Below, piece by piece: positions 17,730 through 27,054 of a DNA stretch of 64,000 nt. The stretch is from NCBI RefSeq assembly GCF_900114095.1, contig NZ_FORV01000008.1, positions 1 to 64,000 of the forward strand. The letters are read 5' to 3'. The notes beneath the pieces were generated by a model. That model was not told the DNA's origin and searched no databases. It worked only from the letters and a program-made list of their open reading frames with translations. Origin of the DNA: Sphingomonas sp. NFR04. Lineage in GTDB: Bacteria; Pseudomonadota; Alphaproteobacteria; Sphingomonadales; Sphingomonadaceae. Each line of letters starts with the position of its first letter. Within the stretch, counting starts at the first letter, position 1. A program made the translations under genes and the position numbers.

Positions 17730-20012
17730 TCATCGCGGGCGGGCGACGCCGCCAGGCGGCAGGTTGGTTTCCAGGTAGCGCGTCATCAGCGTGTAGAGGT
17801 GCAGGGTGGTATTCTCGCCCTCGTAGATGCCGTGGGTGCGGTCCGGATAAGCCATCATCGTGAACTGCCGGTTGGCGCGGATCAGGCGATCCGCCAGCTG
17901 CTCCTGGTTCTGATAATGGACATTGTCGTCGCCGGTGCCGTGGATCAGCAGCAGGTTGCCCTGCAGGCGATCGGCGAAGGTGATCGGCGACCCGTTTCTG
18001 TAGCCGTCCTTATTGTCCTCGGGCAGGCCCATATAGCGTTCTTCGTACACCGTATCGTAGAGCCGCAGGTCCGTCGGGCCGGCGACGGCGATGCCGGTCT
18101 TGTACAGCTCGGGATAGCGGAACAGCGCGTTCTGCGTCATCGCGCCGCCGCCGCTCCACCCCCAGATGCCGATCCGCGCCGGATCGATATAGGGGCGGTC
18201 CACCAGCATCTTGCGCACCGCCGCGGCATAGTCGGCAGAGGCCTGGATGCCGATCTGCCGGTAGATGCTCTTGCGCCAGTCGCGGCCGCGCGGGCTGGCG
18301 GTGCCGCGCGGATCGATGCTGGCGACCAGATAGCCCGATTGCGCGAGCATCCGGTGCCACAGGCCCTGCGATCCCTGCCAATGGTCGGCGACCGTCTGCC
18401 CCCAGGGCTCGCCATAGACGTAGAACAGGATCGGGTAGCGCTTGGCGGGATCGAAATCGGCGGGCTTGATCAGCCAGCCGTCGAGCTGCGTGCCGCCGCC
18501 GATGTCGACGCGGAAGAACTCGGTGGGGGAGAGGCCCGTCTCGGCGATGCGCCTGGCCAGCGGCTTGTTGGTCACCAGCGTGCGCAGCGGCACCTGCCGG
18601 GTGAGGTCCAGCATGTCGGTGACCGGCGGGGCATCGAAGCGCGACACGGTGTGCAGCGCCCAGTGCGCGCCGGGCGCGATGTCGTAGCTGTGCGTGCCGG
18701 GCTGGCCGGCCGGGGTCAGCCGCTCCACCTTGGGCGCGCCGGACAGGGTGGTGCGGTAGAGATAGCGCTGCGTCGGATTGTCGGGCGAGGCGATGAACCA
18801 GGCATAGCCCGCCTTCTCGTCGATCTTGAGCAGATCGATCACGTCGAAGCTGCCCGGCGTGCGCAGGGTGGCGCGGCCGGTGGCGCGGTCGATCGTGTAG
18901 AGGTGTCGCCAGCCGTCGCGCTCGGACAGCCAGGTGAAGCTGCGGCCGCCCTTCAGCCATTCGGGCGCGGCGTTGGCCTCCACCCAGGCGGCGTCGCGCT
19001 CGACCAGCACCGGCTTCACCGCGCCGGTGGCGGGATCGCCGAGCAGCACCTTGTAGCTGTTCTGCAGCCGGTTCGACTGCTGGAGGAACACCGCATCGGC
19101 GCCGCCCGCCCAGCTCAGCTGCGGCACATAGTTCTGGCGCGGATCGCCCTCCAGCTTGAACCAGCGAGTGCGGCCATCGGCGACATCGACCGTGCCGACC
19201 GTCACCGCCGAGTTGGTCGTGCCCGCCTTGGGATATTGCAGCGGGATCGGCTGCGAATATTGGCCGCCGGTGTTCTTGATCATGAAGAAGGTGCCGACGC
19301 CGCGCGTATCGAAGCGCCAGAAGGCGATGCGCGTGGAATCCGGGCTCCATTCGAACGCCCGGTGGAGCGAGAATTCCTCCTCATAGACCCAGTCGGCAAG
19401 GCCGTTGACGACATAGTCGTCGCCGTCGCGGGTCAGCTGGACCGGCGCGCCGCCTTCCACCGGCTCGACATAGAGGTTGTTGCGATAGACATAGGCGATC
19501 CGCCGGCTGTCGGGCGAAAAGCTCGCGTACAGCACGCTCGATGCCGCCGCATCGCCGCCGATCTTGCGAAGCGCCTTGGTCGTCGTGTCGTAGAGCCAAT
19601 GGTCGGCGAGCGCGTTGGTGCGCCGGAAGGGCTTGCTGTTGGTCTGGATCAGCAGCAGCCGGTGGTCGGGCGACCAGCTATAGCCGTCGATCGCCAGCGG
19701 CTTGTCCATGCCCTTGGGGACCAGCGCCGTGGCGGGCACCACGACGTTGCGGGCGCCGTCCCGGATGCGGTAGCGGACGATGTCCTGCCCGCCCTTCGGC
19801 GCGTCTTCCACCGCCAGGTAGCTTTCGCCGTCCTCGCCCCATCGGCTGTCGCGCAGCCCTTCGCCGCGCACCGCGCCGCGACCGAAGATCGAGTCGACGG
19901 TGAGCTTGACCGGGGCGGCCGTCGCATCGCTGGCCGGTTGCGCGATGGCCGGCGCCAGGCCGATCAGCGGGGTGGTCGCAAGCAGGCCGGCAATCAGCAG
20001 GGGGGTACGCAT
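17730..20012 (-). CDS. S9 family prolyl peptidase, dipeptidyl-peptidase IV type
   Basis: Periplasmic serine peptidase releasing dipeptides from peptides with proline (or alanine) at position two. 760 residues. Signal peptide about 1-24 (ends PAIAQ). The DPPIV_N beta-propeller covers about 80-470 and includes the DWVYEEEF double-Glu motif that binds the substrate N-terminus. The alpha/beta hydrolase domain has the catalytic triad Ser620 (GWSGGG), an Asp near 695 (TGDDNVH) and His727 (RTHGIYEG). The start MRTPLLIAG is chosen over the longer frame because it begins the signal peptide. Divergent from psd with 138 bases between. Confidence 0.92.
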   Translation of the reverse strand: MRTPLLIAGLLATTPLIGLAPAIAQPASDATAAPVKLTVDSIFGRGAVRGEGLRDSRWGEDGESYLAVEDAPKGGQDIVRYRIRDGARNVVVPATALVPKGMDKPLAIDGYSWSPDHRLLLIQTNSKPFRRTNALADHWLYDTTTKALRKIGGDAAASSVLYASFSPDSRRIAYVYRNNLYVEPVEGGAPVQLTRDGDDYVVNGLADWVYEEEFSLHRAFEWSPDSTRIAFWRFDTRGVGTFFMIKNTGGQYSQPIPLQYPKAGTTNSAVTVGTVDVADGRTRWFKLEGDPRQNYVPQLSWAGGADAVFLQQSNRLQNSYKVLLGDPATGAVKPVLVERDAAWVEANAAPEWLKGGRSFTWLSERDGWRHLYTIDRATGRATLRTPGSFDVIDLLKIDEKAGYAWFIASPDNPTQRYLYRTTLSGAPKVERLTPAGQPGTHSYDIAPGAHWALHTVSRFDAPPVTDMLDLTRQVPLRTLVTNKPLARRIAETGLSPTEFFRVDIGGGTQLDGWLIKPADFDPAKRYPILFYVYGEPWGQTVADHWQGSQGLWHRMLAQSGYLVASIDPRGTASPRGRDWRKSIYRQIGIQASADYAAAVRKMLVDRPYIDPARIGIWGWSGGGAMTQNALFRYPELYKTGIAVAGPTDLRLYDTVYEERYMGLPEDNKDGYRNGSPITFADRLQGNLLLIHGTGDDNVHYQNQEQLADRLIRANRQFTMMAYPDRTHGIYEGENTTLHLYTLMTRYLETNLPPGGVARPR

Positions 20013-20150
20013 CAATTGGTCCGTTCGTATCCGAGGAGGAGGTACCGTAACGACGATGAAAGGAATCGTATACGGTCTTGCATGGGCCGGTGCCTCGCTT
20101 TGCATCGCAATTGGCTGCTACAGCGGCACTCCGAAACTCGAAAGTCTCCG

Positions 20151-21002
20151 ATGTCCGAACGCCTTGCCGTCCTGCTGCAACACGCCCTGCCGAAGCAGCG
20201 GCTGACCCTTTTGGCGGGGCGCGTCGCCAGCGCGCGGGGCGGGGCGGTGACGCGCTGGCTGATCCGCCGGTTCGTCGCGCGCTACCGCGTGGACATGGCC
20301 GAGGCAGCGGATCCGGACATGGCCGGCTATGCCAGCTTCAACGACTTCTTCACGCGACCGCTGCGCGAGGGCGCCCGTCCGATCGCCAACGCCGATTTCG
20401 TCAGCCCGGTGGACGGCGCAATCAGCCAGCTGGGGGCGATCGACGACCACCACATCGTCCAGGCCAAGGGGCATCGCTTCACCACCACCGCGCTGCTCGG
20501 CGGCCATGCGGAACTGGCGGCGGCGTTCCGGCACGGCAGCTTCGCCAACCTCTACCTTTCGCCGCGCGACTATCACCGGATCCACATGCCGTGCACCGGC
20601 AGGCTGACCCGGATGATCCACGTGCCCGGCAGCCTGTTCTCGGTAAACCCGGTCACCGCGCGCGGCGTGCCGGACCTGTTCGCCCGCAACGAGCGGGTGG
20701 TGTGCGTGTTCGAAAGCCCCGAGCACGGGACCTTTGCGATGGTGCTGGTCGGCGCGACGATCGTCGGCAGCATGGCGACGGTGTGGCACGGCGTCGTCAA
20801 CGCCAAGCGCACCGGCAAGCCAAGTGCATGGCGCTATGATGACCGGGACATCGTGCTGGAGCAGGGGGCGGAAATGGGCCGTTTCCTGCTCGGCTCGACC
20901 GTGGTGATGCTGTTCCGCCCGGGCACGATCGCGTTCGAGGAAAGCTGGGCGCCGGAGCGGGCGGTGCGGCTCGGCGAACGCATGGGCGATCGTCCGGCCT
21001 GA
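20151..21002 (+). CDS. psd: Phosphatidylserine decarboxylase
   Basis: Forms phosphatidylethanolamine from phosphatidylserine at the inner membrane. 283 residues, bacterial type I length. The proenzyme self-cleaves at the LGST motif (FLLGSTVVMLF, near residue 255), turning the Ser into the pyruvoyl group. FVSPVDGAI and LYLSPRDYHRIHMP are family signatures with catalytic Asp and His. The true start is the ATG at 20151; a very long in-frame ORF upstream is an antisense artefact of the DPP IV gene. It ends about 80 bases before the second ECF sigma gene. Confidence 0.95.
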   Translation: MSERLAVLLQHALPKQRLTLLAGRVASARGGAVTRWLIRRFVARYRVDMAEAADPDMAGYASFNDFFTRPLREGARPIANADFVSPVDGAISQLGAIDDHHIVQAKGHRFTTTALLGGHAELAAAFRHGSFANLYLSPRDYHRIHMPCTGRLTRMIHVPGSLFSVNPVTARGVPDLFARNERVVCVFESPEHGTFAMVLVGATIVGSMATVWHGVVNAKRTGKPSAWRYDDRDIVLEQGAEMGRFLLGSTVVMLFRPGTIAFEESWAPERAVRLGERMGDRPA

Positions 21003-21084
21003 CGCGCCTCCGTCGCGCCCCGGTCGCGCCCTTGTCTTGGCGAGCGCAGGCGCGCACAAGCGCGTGCCAGGGAGCACGACAAGG

Positions 21085-21624
21085 ATGCGGCCGGACAGGA
21101 AGAGGGGGATGCAGGGCGAGCGCGGTGCGTTGCTGGACCAACTCGCGCGCCGCTATGCGCGGCCGCTGGCGCGCTTCTTCGAGCGACGCGTGGCGGTGCG
21201 GGACGACGTGCCCGACCTGGTGCAGGACGTGTTCCTCAAGCTCAGCCGCATGCCCGATCCCAGCGCGATCGACCAGCCCGATCGCTTCCTGTTCGTCACC
21301 GCCGCCAATGCCCTGCGCGACCGCGCCCGTCGCGAGGCGGCACGGGGTGGCATCCATGAAAGCTGGGACGACGAAGCGCATCCCGGTTCGGATTTCTCGC
21401 CCCAGCGCGTCTTGGAGGGTAGGGAAGCGGTGCTCCTGCTCCGCGATGCCCTGCTCGAACTGCCCGAGCGCACCCGCGACATCTTCGTGCTGCGCGTGCT
21501 GGAGGGACTGAAGATCGGCGATATCGCCCGGCTGGTCGGCATCTCGACCCGGGCGACGGAGAAACATGTGGCGCGTGCGATGGCGCATGTGACCACGGCA
21601 CTGGAGGCGTGGCGTGAAGACTGA
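21085..21624 (+). CDS. FecI-type ECF sigma factor (second set)
   Basis: 179 residues from the ATG at 21085 (GGGAG ten bases before). The ATG at 21109, with AGGAAG six bases before, is an equally good start. Region 2 reads DVPDLVQDVFLKLSRM and region 4 LPERTRDIFVLRVLEGLKIG with a helix-turn-helix. Drives expression of the downstream TonB receptor after an outer-membrane signal. Its stop overlaps the GTG of the partner anti-sigma gene by eleven bases. It differs clearly in sequence from the first sigma factor in this window, so the two sets probably do not cross-talk. Confidence 0.88.
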   Translation: MRPDRKRGMQGERGALLDQLARRYARPLARFFERRVAVRDDVPDLVQDVFLKLSRMPDPSAIDQPDRFLFVTAANALRDRARREAARGGIHESWDDEAHPGSDFSPQRVLEGREAVLLLRDALLELPERTRDIFVLRVLEGLKIGDIARLVGISTRATEKHVARAMAHVTTALEAWRED

Positions 21625-22603
21625 CTCAACCGCCACGACGTCGATCGCGACCGAGGCCGCGCTCTGGCACGAGCGACTGGCGCGCACCCCCGACGTCGCA
21701 CCGCCAGAGGCGTTCGAGCGCTGGCAGGCGGCGGACCCTGCCCATGCCGAGGCCTTCGCGCAGGTGGAGGCCGCGCACGCATGTGCCCGCGCGCTATCCG
21801 CGCACCCCGAGCTGCTGGCCCTCCGCCAGGCGACGGCGACGCGAATCGCGGTGCATCGTGCACGCGCGACGGCGCGCAAGCAAAAGGCAGGGGCGGCACT
21901 CGCCGCGCTGGCGCTGGTCGCGTTGCCGCTGGCCGGCTGGTATGCCGCCGAGCGTCGCGGGCCGGCCGGCACCGACGTCGCGCAGACCAGGCTGTTCAGC
22001 ACCGGCGTCGGCCAGCGGCTGTCGATGATGCTCGACGACGGCTCGCGGCTGACGCTCAACACCGCCACGTCGGTGCGCGTCGCCTATACGCCGGCCGAAC
22101 GTCACCTGATCCTCGAGCGCGGCCAGGCCTGGTTCGAGGTTGCCAAGGGCCAGCCGCGGCCGTTCCGCGTCACCGCCGGCGCGCACGACGTGATCGCCCA
22201 CGGCACCGCCTTCGACGTGCGGCTCGATGCCGATCGGACCACGGTGCTGCTGGTCGAGGGCAAGGTGACCGTCGGCACGGTGGCGATGGTGCCCAACGAC
22301 CTGCTGGTCGCCCGCGGCGACCGCCTGACGCTCCGCCACGGCGGTGATGCCCGCCAGCTCGAAGCGTGGCGCGAGGGGCTGGTGGTGTTCGCCGATACGC
22401 CGCTCGCCGAGGCCGTCGCCGAGCTCAACCGCTATGCGCCGCATGCGCTGGTGGTGAAGGATGGCCGTGCGGGCGCGCTGCGGATCAGCGGCGCCTTCCG
22501 TACCGGCGAGAGCGCGACCTTCGCCGAGGCGCTGGAGACCAGCTTCCCCGTGCAGGCGCTGACCCGTAGCGACGGCACGATCGAGCTTTCCAGCCGCCGC
22601 TGA
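21614..22603 (+). CDS. FecR-type anti-sigma factor / signal transducer (second set)
   Basis: 329 residues, inner membrane. Cytoplasmic sigma-binding segment about 10-60 (AALWHERLARTPDVAP). One membrane helix about 92-110 (ALAALALVALPLAGWYA). Periplasmic FecR domain about 125-225 with LERGQAWFEVAKG. C-terminal STN-like domain about 255-329. The GTG start at 21614 lies inside the sigma gene and suggests translational coupling. Partner of the receptor starting at 22706. Confidence 0.9.
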   Translation: MKTDSTATTSIATEAALWHERLARTPDVAPPEAFERWQAADPAHAEAFAQVEAAHACARALSAHPELLALRQATATRIAVHRARATARKQKAGAALAALALVALPLAGWYAAERRGPAGTDVAQTRLFSTGVGQRLSMMLDDGSRLTLNTATSVRVAYTPAERHLILERGQAWFEVAKGQPRPFRVTAGAHDVIAHGTAFDVRLDADRTTVLLVEGKVTVGTVAMVPNDLLVARGDRLTLRHGGDARQLEAWREGLVVFADTPLAEAVAELNRYAPHALVVKDGRAGALRISGAFRTGESATFAEALETSFPVQALTRSDGTIELSSRR

Positions 22604-22625
22604 AATTTTTCTGCGGGCAGGTTCG

Positions 22626-22646
22626 GGTTTTCGGATCGGCTGCGTC
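22626..22646 (+). promoter_or_regulatory. Candidate ECF (FecI-type) promoter before the second TonB receptor
   Basis: GGTTTTC (22626-22632) followed 11 bases later by GTC (22644-22646), about 60 bases ahead of the receptor start. The spacing resembles that of the candidate before the first receptor. Weak evidence from two sites only. Confidence 0.28.
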
Positions 22647-22705
22647 ATGGCGGGTAGAAGCGCTGCAGAAGACGGCGCCTCGTGAACCGATTTGGGAGGA
22701 TCCTG

Positions 22706-25393
22706 ATGCCCCGCACCCTTTCCACGCTCGTCCGCAGCCTGGCGCTCGCCGGCGTCGCCGCCTGCGCCCTCACGCCCGCGCTCGCCGCGCCGGTCGCCGA
22801 ACCTACCGTCAGCCTGGCGATCGGCAGCCGCGATCTCGGCGCCGCGCTCACCGAATTCGCGCGGCAGAGCGGCCGCCAGATCCTATTCGCGCCCGACCTG
22901 GTGCGCGGCAAGCGCGCGCCCGAGCTGCGCGGCCGCTACGGCGTCGATCGCGCGCTGGCGATGCTGCTCGCCGGCAGCGGCCTGCGCTACCGCACCACCG
23001 CCAGCGGCACCTTCGTCGTCGAAGGCGGCGGTACCGAGGGAGCGGCGGCTGCACCCGCCGTGCGGGCCAGGCCGGCCCAGACCGCCGCGGCGGAGCCGCA
23101 GGACGTGCCTGCCGCCAACGACCCCGAAATCGTCGTGACCGGCACCGCCGGTGCGGGGACCCGCCGCCAGGATGCGTCCTTCGCCGTCACCACGATCAAC
23201 GACGCTGCGATCGCTCGGCTGGCACCGGCCAGCACCGCCGAGGTGCTCCGCGTGGTGCCGGGTATCAGCGTGGAGAGTTCGGGCGGCAAGAATGGCGCCA
23301 ATATCTTCGTGCGCGGCTATCCTTCGGGCGGCGACGCCGAATATGTGACCATCCAGTCCGAAGGCGTGCCGATCTTCTCACCGCCGACGCTCTCCTTTCT
23401 CGAAAACTCGCAGCTGATCCGCATCGATTCGACTCTGAAGCGCGTGGAAGCCGTGCGCGGCGGCACCGGGGCGCTGTTCTCCTCGGGCCAGCCGGGCCTG
23501 ACGATCAACTTCGTCCAGCGCGAGGGCGGATCGACGCCGGACAATCTGCTCAAGCTCGGTGTCGCCAGCTATGGCGACGTGCGCGCCGACGGCTATTTCT
23601 CCGGGCCGATCGGCGAGGGGACGACCTATATGGTCGGCGGCTATTATTCGGCGGGCAACGGCGTGCGCAACCCGCGCTTCACGGCCGAGAAAGGCGGGCA
23701 GATCACCGCCAATGTGCGACACGACTTCGACAATGGCTCGGTGCTGGTGTTCGGGCGCTACCTCAACGATCGCGGCCAGTGGCTGCTGCCGATCCCGGTG
23801 GTGCAGAACGGCAAGAAGATCAGCCAATATGGCAGCTTCGATGCCGGCACCGGCACGCTGGCCGGCGGCGAGACGCGGCTGGGCGTGCTCAACGACGGCA
23901 CCCGGGTCGACCTCGCCGATGGGCGCGGGGCCGACGTGGTCAATCTCGGCGGCAATTTCGAATATCGGCTGGGCGACGGCTTCAAGCTGCGCGACCGCCT
24001 GAGCTGGCTGAAGGGCGATGCCAACACCACCGGCCTCGTCCCCGGCGGCACCCCGCCGCAGAGCGCCTCGGCCTATGCGGCGAACAGGGGCGGCACGATC
24101 GGCAGCCTCAGCTTCGTCAATGGCGGCCAGGCGGTGCCCGGCACCACCCAGGTGGTCGAGGCCGGGCTGTGGCGCGTGCAGAAGAGCATCGAGAATTTCT
24201 CCAACGATCTCGCGCTCGAATGGAAGAAGGGCGGCAACACGTTCACGGCGGGCGTCTACTACGCCGCCTATTCCTCGCGCGACCTCTGGAATCTCGGCAA
24301 CAGCCAGCTGCTCACCGCGGAGCCCAATGCGCGCCGCCTGAACCTGACGCTGGCCGATGGCCGCATCGTCACCCGCAACGGCTTCACCAGCGGCTCCACC
24401 TTCAACGTCAACGCCGATTATGACGGCAAGGACGCGGCGGTCTATGCGGTCGACGAGTTGCAGGTGAACGACCAGCTCCGTCTCGACGCCGGCCTGCGCT
24501 ACCAGCACCATTCGGTCGACGGCACGCTCGAGAATAACGGCACCGCGCCGGCGGGCGGTCTCGATGGCAATCCGAACACCCTCTACGACAATGGCGACGC
24601 GGTGTTGAACGGCACCTTCTCGACGATCCGCTATCGCGGCGAGAAATGGTCGTGGACGGCGGGTGCGAACTACGACTTCACCCGCTCGATCGGCCTGTTC
24701 CTGCGCTACAGCCGCGGCAACAGCTTCCCCTTCTTCGACAATCTGCGCGACGGCATCACCGTGGCGCCGCGGGTCGATACCTATGAGGGCGGGTTGAAGG
24801 TCTCGACCGATCTGGCGAGCGCCTATCTCACCGTGTTCCACAACGACTTCAACGGCCTCGCCACCACCGTGATCACCAGCGGCGCACCGATCGCCTCGAT
24901 CGGCGGCGCCAAGGCCACCGGCGTCGAGCTGGAAGGCGAGCTGCGCCCGGTGCGCAACTTCACCATCGGCTTTTCGGGCACCTATCTCGACAGCAAGTAT
25001 CGCGACTTCTTCACCGACAATGGCGCCACCAACCTGACCGGCAACCGGGTGCAGCGCCAGCCCAAGTGGCAGTGGCGCGTCTCGCCGGCCTATTCGGTGG
25101 AATTCGGGTCGGAGAGCAAGGCGACATTGTTCACCTCGGTCACCTATATCGGCGACCGCTTCTCCGACGTGCAGAACGCCCAGCTGCTGCCCAACTATTA
25201 CAAATGGGACGCGGGGCTGACGGTGGACGTCACCAAGCGGATCACGCTGCAGGCCTCGGTCGACAACATCACCAACACGATCGGGCTGACCGAGGGCAAT
25301 CCGCGCACGATCGGATCGCAGGGGAGCGGGGTGATCCTCGCGCGGCCGATCCTGGGCCGCTCGGCATTGTTCAGCGCCGCCTACCACTTCTGA
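22706..25393 (+). CDS. TonB-dependent receptor with STN domain (FecA-like), upstream of trehalase
   Basis: Outer-membrane transporter of 895 residues. Signal peptide about 1-28 (ends PALAAP). STN signalling domain about 32-105. Plug from about 150 with GISVESSGGKNGANIFVRGY and a PGLTINFVQREGG segment typical of FecA/siderophore-type receptors. Barrel ends SAAYHF. The start at 22706 has GGGAGG seven bases before; the GTG at 22682 has none and lies ahead of that site. Receptors of this type carry ferric chelates, but the adjacent trehalase raises the possibility of a trehalose-type glycoside as ligand. The ligand is unresolved. Confidence 0.9.
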   Translation: MPRTLSTLVRSLALAGVAACALTPALAAPVAEPTVSLAIGSRDLGAALTEFARQSGRQILFAPDLVRGKRAPELRGRYGVDRALAMLLAGSGLRYRTTASGTFVVEGGGTEGAAAAPAVRARPAQTAAAEPQDVPAANDPEIVVTGTAGAGTRRQDASFAVTTINDAAIARLAPASTAEVLRVVPGISVESSGGKNGANIFVRGYPSGGDAEYVTIQSEGVPIFSPPTLSFLENSQLIRIDSTLKRVEAVRGGTGALFSSGQPGLTINFVQREGGSTPDNLLKLGVASYGDVRADGYFSGPIGEGTTYMVGGYYSAGNGVRNPRFTAEKGGQITANVRHDFDNGSVLVFGRYLNDRGQWLLPIPVVQNGKKISQYGSFDAGTGTLAGGETRLGVLNDGTRVDLADGRGADVVNLGGNFEYRLGDGFKLRDRLSWLKGDANTTGLVPGGTPPQSASAYAANRGGTIGSLSFVNGGQAVPGTTQVVEAGLWRVQKSIENFSNDLALEWKKGGNTFTAGVYYAAYSSRDLWNLGNSQLLTAEPNARRLNLTLADGRIVTRNGFTSGSTFNVNADYDGKDAAVYAVDELQVNDQLRLDAGLRYQHHSVDGTLENNGTAPAGGLDGNPNTLYDNGDAVLNGTFSTIRYRGEKWSWTAGANYDFTRSIGLFLRYSRGNSFPFFDNLRDGITVAPRVDTYEGGLKVSTDLASAYLTVFHNDFNGLATTVITSGAPIASIGGAKATGVELEGELRPVRNFTIGFSGTYLDSKYRDFFTDNGATNLTGNRVQRQPKWQWRVSPAYSVEFGSESKATLFTSVTYIGDRFSDVQNAQLLPNYYKWDAGLTVDVTKRITLQASVDNITNTIGLTEGNPRTIGSQGSGVILARPILGRSALFSAAYHF

Positions 25394-25403
25394 ACACCCC
25401 CGA

Positions 25404-25436
25404 GAGGCCGGCCGGGCGCAGCGCTCGGCCGGCCTC
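25404..25436 (+). terminator. Very strong hairpin between receptor and trehalase genes
   Basis: A 15-pair stem (one G-U pair) with a three-base CAG loop; outer arms GAGGCCGGCCG (25404-25414) and CGGCCGGCCTC (25426-25436). It starts ten bases after the receptor stop and has no following T-run. It could be a partial terminator or an mRNA-stabilising structure separating receptor and enzyme expression. Structure certain, role inferred. Confidence 0.55.
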
Positions 25437-25466
25437 GTGCGTTATGCGCCCGATGAGGATGACCCG

Positions 25467-27038
25467 ATGATCCGCCGCCTGCTCCCGCTCGCCGCCCTGT
25501 TCTGCGTCGCCGCGACCGATCCCGAGCCGCAAAGCCCCGCCCAGCGGTTCGGCCCGCTGTTCGATGCGGTGCAGATGGCGCAGGTGTTTCCCGACGGGAA
25601 AACCTTCGTCGATGCGGTGCCCAAGGGTGATCCGGCGGCGATCCTCGCGGCCTACCGCAAGGCGAAGCCGACGACGCGGGAGGCGCTGAAGGCGTTCGTC
25701 GAGGCGCATTTCACGCTGCCCGCGCAAGGCAATGGCGCGCTGGCGTCGCAGGAGAAGCTCGGCCTGCGCGCGCATGTCCAAGCGCTATGGCCGGTGCTGT
25801 CGCGTCCGGCGCTCGTCCCTGAGTCTGGCAGCTCGGCGCTGCCGCTGCCGGCGCCCTATGTCGTGCCCGGCGGGCGGTTCCGCGAGATCTATTACTGGGA
25901 CAGCTATTTCACCATGCTGGGCCTCAGGGTCGACGGCCAGCAGGCGATGGTCGAGCACATGCTCGACGATTTCGTCAGCCTCATCCAGCGCTACGGCCAT
26001 ATCCCCAATGGCACCCGCAGCTATTATCTCAGCCGGTCGCAGCCGCCCTTCTTCGCGCTGATGCTCGACCTCTCGGACGCGCGCGATCCGGCGGTGCTGC
26101 GCACCCGGCTGGCGGCGCTGCGCGACGAATATGGCTATTGGATGCGTGGGAAGGGCTGCATCACGGCGGCGCAGCCCGCCTGCGAGCATGTCGTGCGGAT
26201 GGCGGACGGCAGCCTGCTCAACCGCTATTGGGACGCGCGCGAGACGCCGCGCGACGAAAGCTATCGCGAGGATGTGAACACCGCCAAGGCGGCGGCAGGG
26301 CGTCCGCTCACCGCGGTCTATCGCGACCTGCGCGCCGGGGCGGAAAGCGGCTGGGACTATAGCTCGCGCTGGCTGGCCGACGGCAAGACGCTGGCGACGG
26401 TGCACACGACGGACATCGTGCCGATCGACCTCAACAGCCTGCTCTGGGCGATGGAACGCGGCATCGCGCAGCGCTGCGCGACGCTGGCCGATGCGGACTG
26501 CGCCGCCGACTTCACCCGCCGCGCCGCCCAGCGGCGCAAGGCGATCGACACCTATCTCTGGCTTGGCGCGGAGCAGCGCTATGCCGATTATGACTGGCGC
26601 CAGCAGCACGCGACCCCGGTGCTTTCGGCTGCGACCCTGTTCCCGCTGTTCGTCGGTGCGGCGAGCGCCGAGCAGGCGAGCGGCGTCGCCGCCACCGTCC
26701 GTACCAGGCTGGTCGCGCCCGGCGGGCTGCGCACCACGGGCAACCGGACGGGCCAGCAATGGGATACCCCCAATGGCTGGGCGCCGCTGCAATGGGTCGC
26801 GATCGACGGGCTCGCCGGGTACGGCGAACGCGATCTGGCGAAGGACATTGCCGGGCGCTGGCTGGCGACGGTCGACCGCGCCTATCGCGCAACCGGCAAG
26901 ATGCTCGAGAAATACGACGTCGAGGAGCAGGTGCCCGGCGGCGGCGGTGAATATCCGTTGCAGGACGGGTTCGGCTGGACCAACGGGGTGACCAGCGCGC
27001 TGCTCGAACGCTATCCGGACCTGATGCCGGCAAGCTGA
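25467..27038 (+). CDS. treA: Periplasmic trehalase (GH37)
   Basis: Hydrolyses trehalose to two glucose molecules in the periplasm. 523 residues with a short signal peptide (about 1-18, ending CVAATDPE). Both trehalase signatures are present: PGGRFREIYYWDSYFTMLGL near 140-160, and QWDTPNGWAPLQW near 430. The glycine-rich GGGGEYPLQDGFGWTNG is near the C-terminus. The start has GAGGA seven bases upstream; an earlier in-frame ATG would precede the signal peptide. It sits 73 bases after the TonB receptor on the same strand and ends 16 bases from the convergent kinase gene. Together the two genes may form a trehalose-use unit. Confidence 0.93.
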   Translation: MIRRLLPLAALFCVAATDPEPQSPAQRFGPLFDAVQMAQVFPDGKTFVDAVPKGDPAAILAAYRKAKPTTREALKAFVEAHFTLPAQGNGALASQEKLGLRAHVQALWPVLSRPALVPESGSSALPLPAPYVVPGGRFREIYYWDSYFTMLGLRVDGQQAMVEHMLDDFVSLIQRYGHIPNGTRSYYLSRSQPPFFALMLDLSDARDPAVLRTRLAALRDEYGYWMRGKGCITAAQPACEHVVRMADGSLLNRYWDARETPRDESYREDVNTAKAAAGRPLTAVYRDLRAGAESGWDYSSRWLADGKTLATVHTTDIVPIDLNSLLWAMERGIAQRCATLADADCAADFTRRAAQRRKAIDTYLWLGAEQRYADYDWRQQHATPVLSAATLFPLFVGAASAEQASGVAATVRTRLVAPGGLRTTGNRTGQQWDTPNGWAPLQWVAIDGLAGYGERDLAKDIAGRWLATVDRAYRATGKMLEKYDVEEQVPGGGGEYPLQDGFGWTNGVTSALLERYPDLMPAS

Positions 27039-27054
27039 GACGTCGCGGGCGGCA

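Noticed and set aside
16905..20150. Long plus-strand frame running into psd as an apparent 1365-residue protein
   Set aside because: The first 1080 codons are antisense to the LysR and DPP IV genes; psd starts at the conserved MSERLAVLL at 20151.
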